The notes beneath the pieces are model-generated. The model worked only from the letters and a program-made list of their open reading frames with translations. It was not told the origin of the DNA and ran no database searches. Both the position numbers and the translations under genes were made by a program. Source: Symbiodinium natans (lineage: Eukaryota; Sar; Dinophyceae; Suessiales; Symbiodiniaceae). Taken from it: a stretch of 64,000 nt of DNA. The stretch covers positions 124,001-188,000 of the forward strand of contig CAJNDS010000092.1 of the NCBI GenBank assembly GCA_905221605.1. Direction: 5' to 3'. This document shows positions 18,665 to 28,842 of the stretch, in pieces. Each line of letters starts with the position of its first letter. Position 1 is the stretch's first letter.

Positions 18665-21600
18665 CCGCCTCGGGGCTGTCGCATGAGGATAATCCGGTCA
18701 ATGGGCAAGGCCTGGTAGTACGCATTCTTGATGTCGGAGCTCTGGGTAGGAACTCCTTCGCAAGCTGCAAATGCGCACACCATCGCGTGGGTCTCTAGGT
18801 CCGATGTAGGTGAGTCCGTACGGATCCCATCATCGGCCTCAAAATTCCCGCAACTAACGAGTCGGGATTTGAATTCCGGAACGAAGTTCTCGGTGTGCTG
18901 CTCGTGAATGTTTTTCACGGTATCGACCCACTTCGAAGGCAGTGCTATGTGTCGGATCTTGCCTGAGACAGGGATCGCCGCCTGGAACGATTCATACTTC
19001 AACCATTCCTTCTTGCGCGACTCGTCGATCTTCTTTTGGATAGACGGGGTGCAATCGAAGTAGTTGAGCGTTCCTGGCAGGTCCTTCATCTCGTCCTTCG
19101 TCAGTCTTGTTGCCATGAAGGCCATAAACTTCGCTCGTGGCTTCGCCCTAGTGGCGTTCAACGCACCATCTGTATCATTGACATAACGCGCTGTCTCTGA
19201 GTCGCGTATATTCTGCAGTCTCTCTCGGATCTGCGCTGGCAAGTCGTCCTGGATGTCGTAGGTTGACGGTCTGCGACTTCCACCAGGGGTTCGCTCTCCT
19301 TCTGGTTCTGCAACACTAGGCCTCCTTCTTGACGTTGAGGTGGCCGACGAAGTAGCTGCATGCATACGCCGCTCAGGTGGTGACCTGGACCTTTCTCTCG
19401 TAGGCTCATCCTCTTCTTCGAGGATAGAGGGTAGAGGAGGTCCGCCTTGATCCTCCTGAGCTGGCGCTTGCGGAATGAGCGCTTGCTCATCCTCTTCTAT
19501 TGGGGCTGCATCCTCCGCTCCAGGTTCGCGAACATCGTCGAAGTTCTGCTGTCCCCCTAGAATCTCATCTGGGAAAACTTGCTTGCCATGGAGGATGTCA
19601 AAGGCTAGTGCTTCTGCATCCGACGCGGGCCTTATGTTCTGCGCTGAGGCTAGAACAGGAACGTTCTCACAAAGGAGCCAAACTGCTTCCTTTTCGCGTC
19701 CCTCGAACCCAATGATTCGGGATGCAGGAGACCAGGTCGTCTTCCCGGCCTTTGTGCGCCTAAAGGTCACAACATCTCCAACCCGATACTCGCCGGGTAT
19801 TGGTTTTGCACTGCGGAGTAAGGCCTTCTGCACTCGCTTCGACGTGTCGAGTTGCACAAATGCTTTCTTCGCTTCGGCTCTGCATTGGTGCTGAAGTGCA
19901 AAGGCTGACTCCGGATCTATGGAGTCCTGAATGGCTCCTAGATCTGCATGCCCATCTTCACTGAGGATAGATGGTAACTCGCGTGGCGCTCGTCCAAGCA
20001 CCCACTGAGCCGGTGAGTAGCCTCCTTGCCTGAGTAGGCTATTCTTCACCAAACAGGCCTCATCGAGTACCTGCTGCATCTGTTGCCAACCATGTGCTTG
20101 AACTTGGGCAGCTGTCTTCCGGACCATAGCCTTGAGAACGCCTCCATGTCGTTCAACTCGTCCAGTTGCTTCTGGAGTCTCCAAAGGCGCATGGGTGACC
20201 TGCACTCCATGGGCTCCCATATACTGGGCCAGGATCCCGCGGTTGTGCAATCCGCGGTCACACTTCATGGAGCTAGGATGGCCAGCCCAAGTGATCCATC
20301 GCCTCTGGATGGCCTCCAAACACTTGGAGCTAGTTGGGGTTCCAGGACCTTCACGAACAATTTCGGCCAATTGGAAACATGTGCCGAGGCACACCAAGTT
20401 CAAAACTTGATACTTGGTACCAGATGCGTCCAGGATCTCGAAGATGTCCACGCCGAGGGTGTGGTTGAACACGTAGGCGCCGGGCAACGATGTCGTGTGA
20501 GCATTTCTTCTCGGCTTCGTCTCCTCACACTCGATGCATCGGTGGTAACGCAGTCCTTCAAGGTACTGCGGATCAACCTTCGCAGCTCTGAGAAGGTTCA
20601 TGAGCACCTTCCTGGGGGCATGGCCAAACTGGCGATGCAGCCGACGGATCGCTACCCTGATGCGCTGAGGTAGCTTCTTCCATCCGGCTCGTCGTTCCGC
20701 CTCCTGAATAGGTAGGTTCGGAATCTCGGCTTCATCAAGCTCGAGATCTTCTTGAATGGCCTCTTCACCCGGGTCCATTTGTGCTCGGTCCTCGACGTCC
20801 TCGACGCTGTCGAGGGGCTCCATCTCGGCATCCTCCCATGCAGGGTAGGACGTGCTAACCAACGCAATGGCTGTTTGATCGGTAACATACTCGATCAACC
20901 AGTTCGCAAATTCATTGTCGAACACATCATGCATTCCCTTCGGGGGTACATATGGGAATCCCCCGTTGCACCATCCTTCGAATGCTAAGGCTAAATCTTC
21001 GCTGTTTGTCACATACGAAACGTCTCCATGTCCCAACTCGGGGTACATGGGAATCGAGAAGTAACTCCATCTCTCAGTATCCGCAACATCAATCACCAAA
21101 AACTCAGAACCTGAACACTCACAATGCGAAACAACCTCATCCATCAACTCGCTGTGATTCAAACAATCATCCCGATACTCAATCGCAACAACAATGACAC
21201 TCGGGCTGCTTCCCTGAAGAGTTCGCCGAATCCCTTCTGCCGTCCATCCAACCTCTGCGTTCACCCCGGTGTCGAAGGTGTTGAAGCCGTTGTCCTCGAA
21301 GGCAGAGGGGTTGGAGGTGACGAGAAGGGCATGGCTTCCAGGCTTCACCGTATGGGTTGAAGTGTTGCAGAGGTGTCTTAGGGCCAAATCATGATCCCTA
21401 AGTTCCTGGATGCCATTCCGGACAGTTCTTCTTCGCCCCTTAGATAGAACTGCCATGAGTGCTGTACTAGCATGCACCCCCTCGTTAGTTCCACTAGGGA
21501 TACTAACCGACCTTGAACTCCCTGAAGTAGAAGACGAGGTAGTCGAGGTCTTGAGGGTGTTGAAGTTGTTGGGGTGGAAGTACTTGTCGAGGCTCTTGTT

Positions 21601-22482
21601 GTGCTTGACGAGGTTGAGGTGGTTGAGGTTCTGGGTACACTGACTGCTCTTGGGCTTTGGCTGGTTTTGGTTCTGGGGTTGGGTCTTAGGAGATCCCGAA
21701 CCTAGCCCCTTACCAAGACCTGGTGCAGAGCGGTCTGTGTATCGCCGATCGAACTGCGAGTAGCGCGGTCTGGTGAACGGCCGCGTTCGGCTGTTGCTTC
21801 TGCCACGCCTACTTGGGTCGTGGCGGCGCCCATGCCCTGGTGCGCTCGGCGTCCCGTGGTACGTGGAATGCCGGGGCAGAAAGGGGCCTTGGGCTCCCTC
21901 ACGCTCCGAGGAACGGGCTACGATGACATACACGTCCTCGGGATCGCGGTCACCAGCCAGGGTCGCCATAGGGGCGCCCATCGCAACGTCCTCTTGAAGG
22001 ATCGTTGCCTTTCCAGTCGCAGCGTGGAACAGGAGTGAGGACTTCCTGAAACTCCTCAAGGCCTTATCCCACCTGTGGGTGATACGGCGCTGGCATGGGA
22101 ATGTCCAGTAGCGGAGGTTGTGCTTGAGAACCTCCGTCGCGGGCTTGCTCCTCTCGACGGGGCCAACCCAGCCGTTCTTCGGGTACACGCGGTCGGCCTC
22201 GATGTACAAGTTGTTCATCAACGTCTTAAGATCGTTGAAACTCAAGTTCGCAGCCCATGGGGTCTGCGGCGTTGGACCCTCCATGCCCTCAACGTTCTGG
22301 AAGTAGCTGGGGAACTCCTCCTTGCCGTCGTCGTCGCCGCCCTGAATGTCCTCGTTGACTGCTTCTTCCTCACCAGGCTCTTCCTTGATCGGCGGTTCCG
22401 AGGGAACACGGCTTCCAGAGCCACGGGTCTTCGATCTGCTGACCGACCGGGCCCTGTCACTTTCTTCGCTGTCGAAGGACCT
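18664..22482 (-). CDS. Copia Pol: linker, integrase and reverse transcriptase N-part
   Basis: Open from the TGA at 22,483 to the frame change near 18,663. Numbered from the GTG-less start at 22,284: a Ser/Arg/Pro-rich linker (120-300); an unrecognised, well-structured region (about 310-450, for example VIVVAIEYRDDCLNHSE); an integrase zinc site (His 550, His 555, Cys 583, Cys 586); catalytic Asp 613 (GVDIFE), Asp 676 (KCDRG) and Glu 711 (GRVERHGG), a D-D35E arrangement; an acidic Pro-rich linker (900-1,000); and RT start (KWVDTVKN; RLVSCGNFE; SSDIKNAYYQA, motif A). Integrase inserts the cDNA. The 310-450 region is not a standard copia domain. Confidence 0.9.
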
Positions 22483-22800
22483 TCAGGTTCCTTCGGTGCC
22501 TATGCTCGAGTCTCGCTCGAGCCTACGTCGGCGCTTACGCTCGACGTCCAACTCGGTCTCGGCCGTGATGGCTCGAGACAAAAGCTTCTTGTTCTCGGTG
22601 TTGAGCTCCGTGATGGTCTGCTTGTCAACTCGGGACTCTGCCTCGAGTCTCTCCTTCTGCTGCTGCCACGACTCCTCCTTCACCCCGTGGATGGCCTCGA
22701 TGCGGATGCAGCGGTCGCGCCAGTAGCTAAGTCCTCCGTGGCCTCTCTGGGTCCACTCTTCGGCTGCGGCGGCACAAAGGTGCCCCCGGGCTCACTGGCT
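22483..22800 (-). pseudogene. Copia Pol: coiled-coil linker with in-frame TGA
   Basis: In the integrase frame the minus strand reads EWTQRGHGGLSYWRDRCIRI and on through KEESWQQQKERLEAESRVDK, a likely coiled coil, then TGA at 22,483-22,485. The same frame resumes at once with SFDSEESDRARSVSRSKTRG. Coding character is continuous on both sides of the TGA, so this is a nonsense change (or readthrough) inside one domain. The switch from the preceding frame happens at about 22,740-22,800, in a Pro-rich region. Confidence 0.7.
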
Positions 22801-24097
22801 CCGGGTCCGGCCTTGAGCACCACTGCCGGCGGCGACTTAGTTGCCGTGACCTTCGGGGTACTCGGTGCAGCGGGCGTCGACGGCGTAGCTGGCGGTGTAG
22901 CGGGCGCCGGAATGGCTGCCGCGACGTCCGGGTGCGGTGTAGTCGGCGGGGGCAAAGGAGGCGCAGTGTGACCAGGTGGTGGTGGACCTACCGGCTCCGG
23001 GGGCCGCAGGCTCCCCGTCACCCATGAGCCAGCCGGTCCCATGATCGCCATAGCCTTCGCCTGTGTGCGTCCATCTGGTCGGTGTGGTCCTCCTCCAGCA
23101 GGGCCAAGGCTCAGTGCCCTGAGCGTGGGCGGCACCGACGTGCTCCTGTCCAAACCGCTCGAACCCGACGATCTGGATCCGAGCTCAACTCCCTTAAGGT
23201 AGTTGGTGGCCATGGCGCCCACGTCCAAGATCGTCTTCTGATCGAATCTCTCGCCACATCTCACGCACTGACCTCCACAACGCATACCTTCCCAGGCTCG
23301 GTGGGCGTCGTAGTGGATGAGGGCGTGCTGGCTCTTCCTGTTGCTGAGCATACAGGACAACAGCGTGCCAGCGGCTACGCTCCTGTGCCTGTTGGAAGTG
23401 CAGAAGAAGAGGATGACGATGTTCTCATTCGGCGGGGTGGAGTCGATGTCCTGCAATGCCCTATAAAGGTGCATTGCGCCGTTCCGGTTGCTGAGGAACT
23501 GCTTGATGATCTCCGGGTGGCGCCCCAGGCATCCACCATACCTGCCTTCGCCCGGGTTGCCGATGTTCCTGAGATCGTAGACGAAGAGGCGCCCCGTCTG
23601 GAACTTCGGGTCGAGCCAGGGCCGCCAGGTCGCAGGCTGCTTGAACTTGTCCTGCCACCAGTTTTCGTCGGGGCCGACGTAGTACTTGATCCCCGCGGTC
23701 AAAATCGTGATCCGCGGATGGGCTCCCCTAATGTTGACGTCGTCGTTCGTGGGGTGCCACTCAATGCCGTTGCCGACAGTCTCGGAGGGCCACTTCGCTG
23801 TCCTTTCCACCATGGCTCCCTGGTCCAGAGGATCCAGAAAAAGCAAGTCGGGATTAACCTCGATTGCCGAGTAGCCCTTAGGGGCTACTCCAGGATCGCT
23901 CTGCGGGGCTTTGTACGCTGTAGGACTACTTTCCTTAGTAGGTCGTTTGATCCTACAAACATCCATACACTTCGGAAGCGGTTCAGACCTAATATGAAAG
24001 CATGACAGATTGATAAGCAAAAGACCAGTATCATTGCATCTAGCAAGAGGAAGTGACTGCTGGTTTCCGTCTTGATCCACAATCCAACACACACACA
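22800..24097 (-). CDS. Copia polyprotein: RapZ-C-like domain and Pro-rich linker
   Basis: Open in a third frame from the (CA)n stretch at about 24,090. After the protease end (WIVDQDGNQQSLPLARCNDT) comes a domain at residues about 170-340 (numbered from 24,236). It has FVYDLRNIGNPG at 218-229, HPEIIKQFL at 240-248, and FFCTSNRHRSVAAGTLL at 277-293. The D-x-R...NP and C-x5-R-S pattern matches the C-terminal domain of RapZ (GCTGGxHRSV in bacteria) and has the form of a phosphate-binding P-loop. A CGGQCVRCGE zinc-ribbon-like motif follows at 320-329, then a long Pro/Ala/Gly linker. RapZ-C binds RNA or nucleotide sugars in bacteria; its role here is unknown. Confidence 0.65.
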
Positions 24098-26179
24098 TCG
24101 TTTCATGTCTTTCACAAGGCCGAGGGTGCTTTGGGCAAACAAACTGATCAACAGGGGATTCAGTGCATCGGTGTCTACTTCGTGGGTTTCGAGTACACCG
24201 GCTAGGGTCTCGCCTTGATCCCCAAGTTGGAGGCAAACGGGCAGCTTCCGCTTACCTATGGTTTTGGTGGTCGCCCCCAGGCCTGAGAAGCTCCGGGTGT
24301 TGGAATTTAGCCAGGGGAAGGTAAGACCGAAAGCCTTTAGGCGAGCTTCCGTCTGGATAGCCCAGGTCTTACTATGGCAAGTGGAATTGCAACCTTCATC
24401 CAAGGCTCCCCAGATATCGGGCTCATCTGGGTCCCACATGTCTACATGGGGAAGGTTGTCGACAGGGACTAAGTCAGTGGGAAGGGAAGCCACGAACCCT
24501 GACTTAGGAATCCCGGTCCTTGTCGAGGTGGAGGACGTCTCCAGATCGTCCTCTTTGAGCGTCTTCCGATCGCCCTTGCTGCAGTCCACCGTCCAGGTAG
24601 TAGAGCTCGTAGTCGAAGTAGAGTTCCTTGCGCAGGAGCCACGCCCTACTCCCATACCTAGCCCAGACTTAGGCAGGGGTAGGACATGATCTGGCAAAGT
24701 GCCTAGATCTAGGTCTGGACTAACCCCTAGACCCTTCTGCAGACACTCCGGCGCAGGCATCCGGGCGTCTTCGAGCGCTACCTTCTTGTGCTCAGAGAAG
24801 AGGTCACGGACGATCCTCTTCCATCTCTCCAGGATATTTTCTTCTCTGGAGAGGATTGCTGGGTCGATGACTCCAACATGTGCGACTCTCGCCCAAGAGT
24901 CAGGACTACCCCCTGGGCTTGGTTCGTCGTTGCTGAGCATACGACTTCGGCTGATCGCTTCCTTGAGTCGACCATGCATGACATTCGGGGTCATACTGAT
25001 CCCCATAGCCATTGACTCCATGATGTCGTCGGTGAAGATGCTGAGGACGGACTCGACCTCGTCGGAGTTGAGTTCGCGGGTCGCATCTTCCGAAGTGGTG
25101 TACTGGATCATGGAGAGGGCCTCTTCCGTGGCCGCCAAGGCCTGCTCTGCAGCCTTCCTTCTTTCCTTTTGGAATTCGGCGGGCACCTCGTCCACGAAGG
25201 TTCCGCACTGCTTGCAGAACGTGCGGGAAACCGATCGTGAACTGCCTCTACGATCCACCACATCATGGGGACAGGTCGCCGGGTCGTGCGTGTAGGTGAT
25301 CTGACGCGGCTCTTGGCTCACGTTACCACAGTCCCGGCACGTCTTCCTGAGGATGTTCATGGTCGAGCCTAGGTGCGAGAAGTCGTTGCATCCCTGGGCA
25401 CAGCGCTCCAGTGGAGGATTCGGGGGCTTCTTGCTCCCCTTCTTGTTCTTCACCCGGGGCACATAGTGTCCCTCGGGAAGACCTTCGCCAGCTCGTGTGA
25501 CCACCTCGCCGTTCTGGATGGTGTAGTATCTCGAGAACCAGGCCAGGAAGTCTTGGAGTTGGCGACTCGGGTTCGTCTGAAGCTGGGCCCAGGTGACGTA
25601 CTCAGCGTTCAACGCCACTTCAGCATAGGTCTTCCCTCGGTGCTGACCGAGGTAGAACTTCCTATCTCCACCTTCCATCTCCATCGGGATCGGCATGGGT
25701 CCCGTTGGGTACCCTGGTGCTGCAGCCTTGCTCCTTGCTTTCGAGACTGCACCAGCTGTGGCGCGCACAACATAGCCCGATGGGTCTATGTCCGGTGTGC
25801 CAGACGGTATGTCGAATCCGTCGGGGCGACTCAGGTCCGCACGTGCCATGACAGCTACGTTGGCGGCCTTTCCACCGGACTTGCCAGTTCCGGCAGGGAA
25901 CTTGCACTCTGGGTCGCCTGCCCAGTGTCCTGTTCCGCCACAGCGCAAGCATTTCGACTTGGCCTTCAGCGCCTTCAGCTTGTCTCGGCGCTGCTCAAGT
26001 GTAAGGTGACTTCTGACTACCTTACCTTTCCCTTTTCCGCGTCCTTTCCTTCCCTTGCCCTTGGCTTTGCCGACAGCTGTGTGGGCAGCAAGAGAAAGCT
26101 GGATCGCGTGGCCAGCCTCTGGGGTCTGGTCCTCGAAGAGCTCCAGGGTGTTCAACGCGACCGCCTCACGTCGTCCACC
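24090..26179 (-). CDS. Copia polyprotein: CCHC knuckle, ExoX-C-like and zinc domains, protease
   Basis: Open from 26,179 to the frame change at about 24,090. Numbered from 26,155: Lys/Gly-rich tract (28-46); CCHC knuckle CLRCGGTGHWAGDPEC (69-84, with two extra residues before the last Cys); FYLGQHRGKTYAEVALNAEY (166-185) and then WAQLQTNPSRQLQDFLAWF, matching the exodeoxyribonuclease-X C-terminal/DUF3820 pattern; three CxxC pairs with a PATCPH (251-316), likely zinc-binding; a helical region (330-460); and an aspartic protease with LDEG at 584-587 instead of LDSG/LDTG, followed by LLISLFAQSTLGLVKDMKR. The protease should cut the polyprotein. No ATG starts this frame, so it needs a frameshift from Gag. 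Confidence 0.75.
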
Positions 26180-27339
26180 TCATACTCCTCAAATTCTTCC
26201 TCGACGTCTTCGTCTCCCCATTGCTCTTCAGCGACGTAGGCCTCGGGGATGTAGTCGAGGGGTTCATGGGAGTCCTCCTCTGGGTACTCCTCTTCGGCTA
26301 TCTCGTCGTCGAAGGCGGCATAGGCTCTTCGAGGGAATCCTCGAGATTTCCCTTTTCCTTTGCCCTTGTAGAAGGGGGTCCTTCCGGTACCCTTTGCTGA
26401 GGGCATCGAGCCTCCCAGGGCTCGGCCTTCCTTCAGGTGCACGCCGGTGTAGTGCTCGACCAGGGTCTCGGCAACGGACTCAAAGCCCTCTGGGTCTTTG
26501 GTGCATGCTTTAATGACCAGGGACTCCTGTCTAGATAGTCCCGAGAGCTCAAGGAGTAGCTCTACTCGCATCGGCTCCGAAAGCTCGATGGAACTGTCCA
26601 GCGTCTTGAGCAACTTCCACCACCGGCGTCGTCGTGAAACGTACGACAGCATCGATTCGCCGGACTGGCGTGACAGGGTACCAGGCCTCTGTCCCACGCG
26701 GAAGAGCTCTCTGGCTTCTTCCGCAGCGCGCGGAAATACCATCTCGCGCAGCTTCGCGATGTAACGGCGCAGCCCTCCAGGTGCTGTCAAGGCCTCAACG
26801 CCCATGTCACGCGCCAGATCAAAAGCGTCGTCTCGGAGGCCCTCGAGCACGCGATGGACCATTTCCGTTCTCGCCTTCGTGCTCGCCGGCGCCAGCTCGG
26901 CGCTTTCCATAGAGAAAACGCGTGGGCTCTTGTCTCCACGCCCTTTTCCTCTTCCGCCTCGGGCGGAGAGCGTCTCGAAGTCGAAGTACGCGTCGTCGTG
27001 GGTTGCGCCGCTCTGGGTCGCATCTGCGGCGGGTCGCGGGAGATCCTCGCCATCCTCCTCTCCAGGCCCGTCTGGGTCCTCGCCACCATCGCCGGCACCA
27101 GGCTCGGCCTCGGCACGGGCGCCCCCCGCGTCAGAGTCTCCTCTTTGGGATCCCTGACGGGATTGCGCGCTGGCCTTCGCACGGATGGCATCCTCGTAGA
27201 GCTTCAGGCGCAAGAGCGTCCTGAACTCCCAGTCATGATATGTACTGGGGTCACCACCGTAGATGTATGACCCGGATTTGGTCTCGGCCATGGAGCTCGA
27301 GGAGGTGTTGCGGGTAAACCGCAGGCCTGCCACAGACAT
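26152..27339 (-). CDS. Copia Gag capsid-like protein
   Basis: A 395-residue frame ending in TGA at 26,152-26,154. It opens near ATG codons for MAETKSGSYIYGGDPSTYHD (17 residues into the frame), a likelier start. The GDPSTYHDWEFRTLLRLKLY stretch is the usual beginning of retrotransposon capsids. An acidic/Gly-rich insert sits at 60-115, and the helical capsid core (HRVLEGLRDDAFDLARDMGV and onward) at 150-310. KGKGKGKSRGFPRRAY and a strongly acidic tail close it. The next frame overlaps by 28 bases. Insertion of one G near 26,168 would join the frames, so a deletion or -1 recoding are both possible; no slippery heptamer is visible. Confidence 0.85.
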   Translation of the reverse strand: MSVAGLRFTRNTSSSSMAETKSGSYIYGGDPSTYHDWEFRTLLRLKLYEDAIRAKASAQSRQGSQRGDSDAGGARAEAEPGAGDGGEDPDGPGEEDGEDLPRPAADATQSGATHDDAYFDFETLSARGGRGKGRGDKSPRVFSMESAELAPASTKARTEMVHRVLEGLRDDAFDLARDMGVEALTAPGGLRRYIAKLREMVFPRAAEEARELFRVGQRPGTLSRQSGESMLSYVSRRRRWWKLLKTLDSSIELSEPMRVELLLELSGLSRQESLVIKACTKDPEGFESVAETLVEHYTGVHLKEGRALGGSMPSAKGTGRTPFYKGKGKGKSRGFPRRAYAAFDDEIAEEEYPEEDSHEPLDYIPEAYVAEEQWGDEDVEEEFEEYEVDDVRRSR

Positions 27340-27461
27340 GGCAGAGGTCCAGGGAAAAGGAACTCGAGGTCGTAGAAGTCGGAGCTGCGAAGTGGGTCGA
27401 TCGGCTCGCCCAAGGCCACAAGATCGGTACCTAGGCAGCTGTAGCGGCAGGCCACCTAAGG

Positions 27462-27479
27462 GTCCTGCTCCGCTACCAG
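27462..27479 (-). promoter_or_regulatory. Primer-binding site
   Basis: Minus-strand CTGGTAGCGGAGCAGGACC directly follows the 5' LTR. TGGTAGCGGAGC resembles the complement of the 3' end of initiator methionine tRNA (TGGTATCAGAGC in plants), the usual copia primer. Confidence 0.7.
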
Positions 27480-27634
27480 TTTGGATTTCAGTCCAAGACT
27501 GGTCGCTGTCAGTCCTGTTTTACTGCATAGCGCACGCGAAGTATGCTACAAGGGGGCCCCCTTGAACCCATATGTAGCAGGGAACATTCACACCCTGGCA
27601 TGGTTCCATACTATACATAGCCTGGATTCAGACT
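27480..27634 (-). repeat. 5' LTR of the copia element
   Basis: 155 bp, identical to 17,182-17,336. It should carry the promoter and start of transcription; no TATA box is obvious, only TATAGTATGG on the minus strand. Confidence 0.9.
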
Positions 27635-27709
27635 AAACCCTAAACCCTAAACCCTAAACCCTAAACCCTAAACCCTAAACCCTAAACCCTAAACCCTAAA
27701 CCCTAAACC
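27635..27709 (-). repeat. CCCTAAA array
   Basis: About eleven perfect heptamers directly joined to the copia 5' LTR. The left border of the exon-like module 27,718-27,822. Confidence 0.95.
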
Positions 27710-27717
27710 AAAACACC

Positions 27718-27822
27718 CCGCACCGGACGCCTGCTCCAGCAGCGCCAGTCCTTCTTCCCAGTGGGCCTCCGCCAACACGGCCGCCAGGACCGTCCTCTGG
27801 AGCGAGACCTCTGTCTCCACGG
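27718..27822 (-). CDS. PPR-like exon between telomere-like runs
   Basis: A 113-bp module: CCCTAAA to 27,709, TTTAGGG from 27,823. The minus strand reads TVLAAVLAEAHWEEGLALLE with GDxS-like flanks, a degenerate PPR or related helical repeat (W at the turn, A-LLE in helix B). A 3' splice site is possible at GTGGAGACAG. It is a model example of the module. Confidence 0.45.
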
Positions 27823-27859
27823 TTTAGGGTTTAGGGTTTAGGGGGTTGGGGGAATATTG

Positions 27860-27975
27860 GGGGGTTTTGAGCCCTTATATATATATATATATATGTATAT
27901 ACATCATATAAATATAGATATAAATATAAATATAAATATAAATATACATATACATATACATATACATACCATTGT
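27860..27975. repeat. (AT)n and (TATAAA)n microsatellite
   Basis: TATATA at 27,878-27,892, then AAATAT and ACATAT units to about 27,968. Open frames here encode only Ile/Tyr or Met/Tyr runs. Confidence 0.9.
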
Positions 27976-28388
27976 ACACCAGTATTACAGTCTCACGAAC
28001 AAGAATACTGCAATCAAATTCACCTCGACTGAGTATAGAAAAGTGCACCTGGACAGTCAGGGAGGCCATCTCGATGATACGAGAGGGTTTAGGGTTTAGG
28101 GTTTAGGGTTTAGGGTTTAGGGTTTGAGAGATAAAATGCATTCTCACAGCAAGGTTTTAAACTCAAACCGACAAACCATAGCAACAACAAAAAGGTCCCA
28201 GGGAAATATGGTTTTTTATTGAGGAGTCCATTGAAGCCCCCCCCCCCTCCCAAACAGCCCATGGCCCGGCAAACTCGTCTCCATGTAGAGGGTGCCCAGA
28301 AACAAGCGGGTGCCACACTGTACTATAATTTCGGACATTCGGCCTGTCTGCAATGCTGTTAAACCCCAAAGCCTAAACCCTAAACCTG

Positions 28389-28603
28389 TTGCCTTACAGA
28401 GAGACTGGGGTCCGGGCTACACAATGCAGATTCTCCGGCTCCTGTCGGCAGACTTGGGCTTCGCGTACGCAAGAAGCCGCCCCAAAACCCCAGGAAGTCG
28501 TAGACCGGAAAGTCCCAAGACCAAGCCCCCGGCCGTGCAGACCCCGGCCGTGCAGACCCAAGAGCTCCCAAAACCCTTCATGGCCAAGACTCTCACCCCC
28601 AGG
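28389..28603 (-). CDS. Exon-like segment, possible membrane protein
   Basis: Between CCCTAAA-like sequence (to 28,386) and TTTAGGG (from 28,604). The minus strand is open with GLVLGLSGLRLPGVLGRLLA then YAKPKSADRSRR, a hydrophobic segment followed by basic residues. It includes a 15-bp direct duplication at 28,530-28,560. Unknown family. Confidence 0.3.
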
Positions 28604-28842
28604 GTTTAGGGTATAGGGTTTCGGATTTAGGGCTTAGGTTTTAGGGTTTAGGGACCCTTAAATCTAAGAGCCAGCATCTCTGGGGAAGCCTTGTTCGGTA
28701 GGCTTTGAGCGGCGCTTTTTGTTGGGTGTACGGCAGAGGGGTTGCCATGTTGAGGTTGCCCTGTAAAGTTCGAAGTCAGAATGCCGACTTTGGGTGCAGC
28801 CCTAAACCGAAAAAAATCTGCAGCATGGCTCGAGGGTGTCAG

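Larger units (their letters stand above)
17182..27634 (-). mobile_element. Ty1/copia-class LTR retrotransposon, complete but frame-broken
   Basis: Minus-strand element with identical 155-bp direct repeats at both ends, a methionine-initiator-like primer-binding site, and a purine-rich tract. The domain order is Gag, CCHC knuckle, extra domains, protease, RapZ-C-like domain, integrase, reverse transcriptase, RNase H. Integrase before RT defines the copia class. It lies in a CCCTAAA run; CTAAA flanks both sides and may be a 5-bp target duplication, but the repeat context weakens this. The coding chain changes frame four times (about 26,155; 24,090; 22,770; 18,663) and has one in-frame TGA (22,483-22,485), so this copy appears unable to make a full polyprotein without recoding. 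Confidence 0.95.

Noticed and set aside
22075-24005. Long plus-strand open frames of about 300 codons opposite the copia polyprotein
   Set aside because: They lie opposite clear copia domains; GC-rich codon bias leaves the complementary frame open.
26140-26180. Programmed -1 frameshift site between Gag and the next frame
   Set aside because: No X-XXY-YYZ heptamer is found in the 28-base overlap; a one-base deletion explains it equally well.
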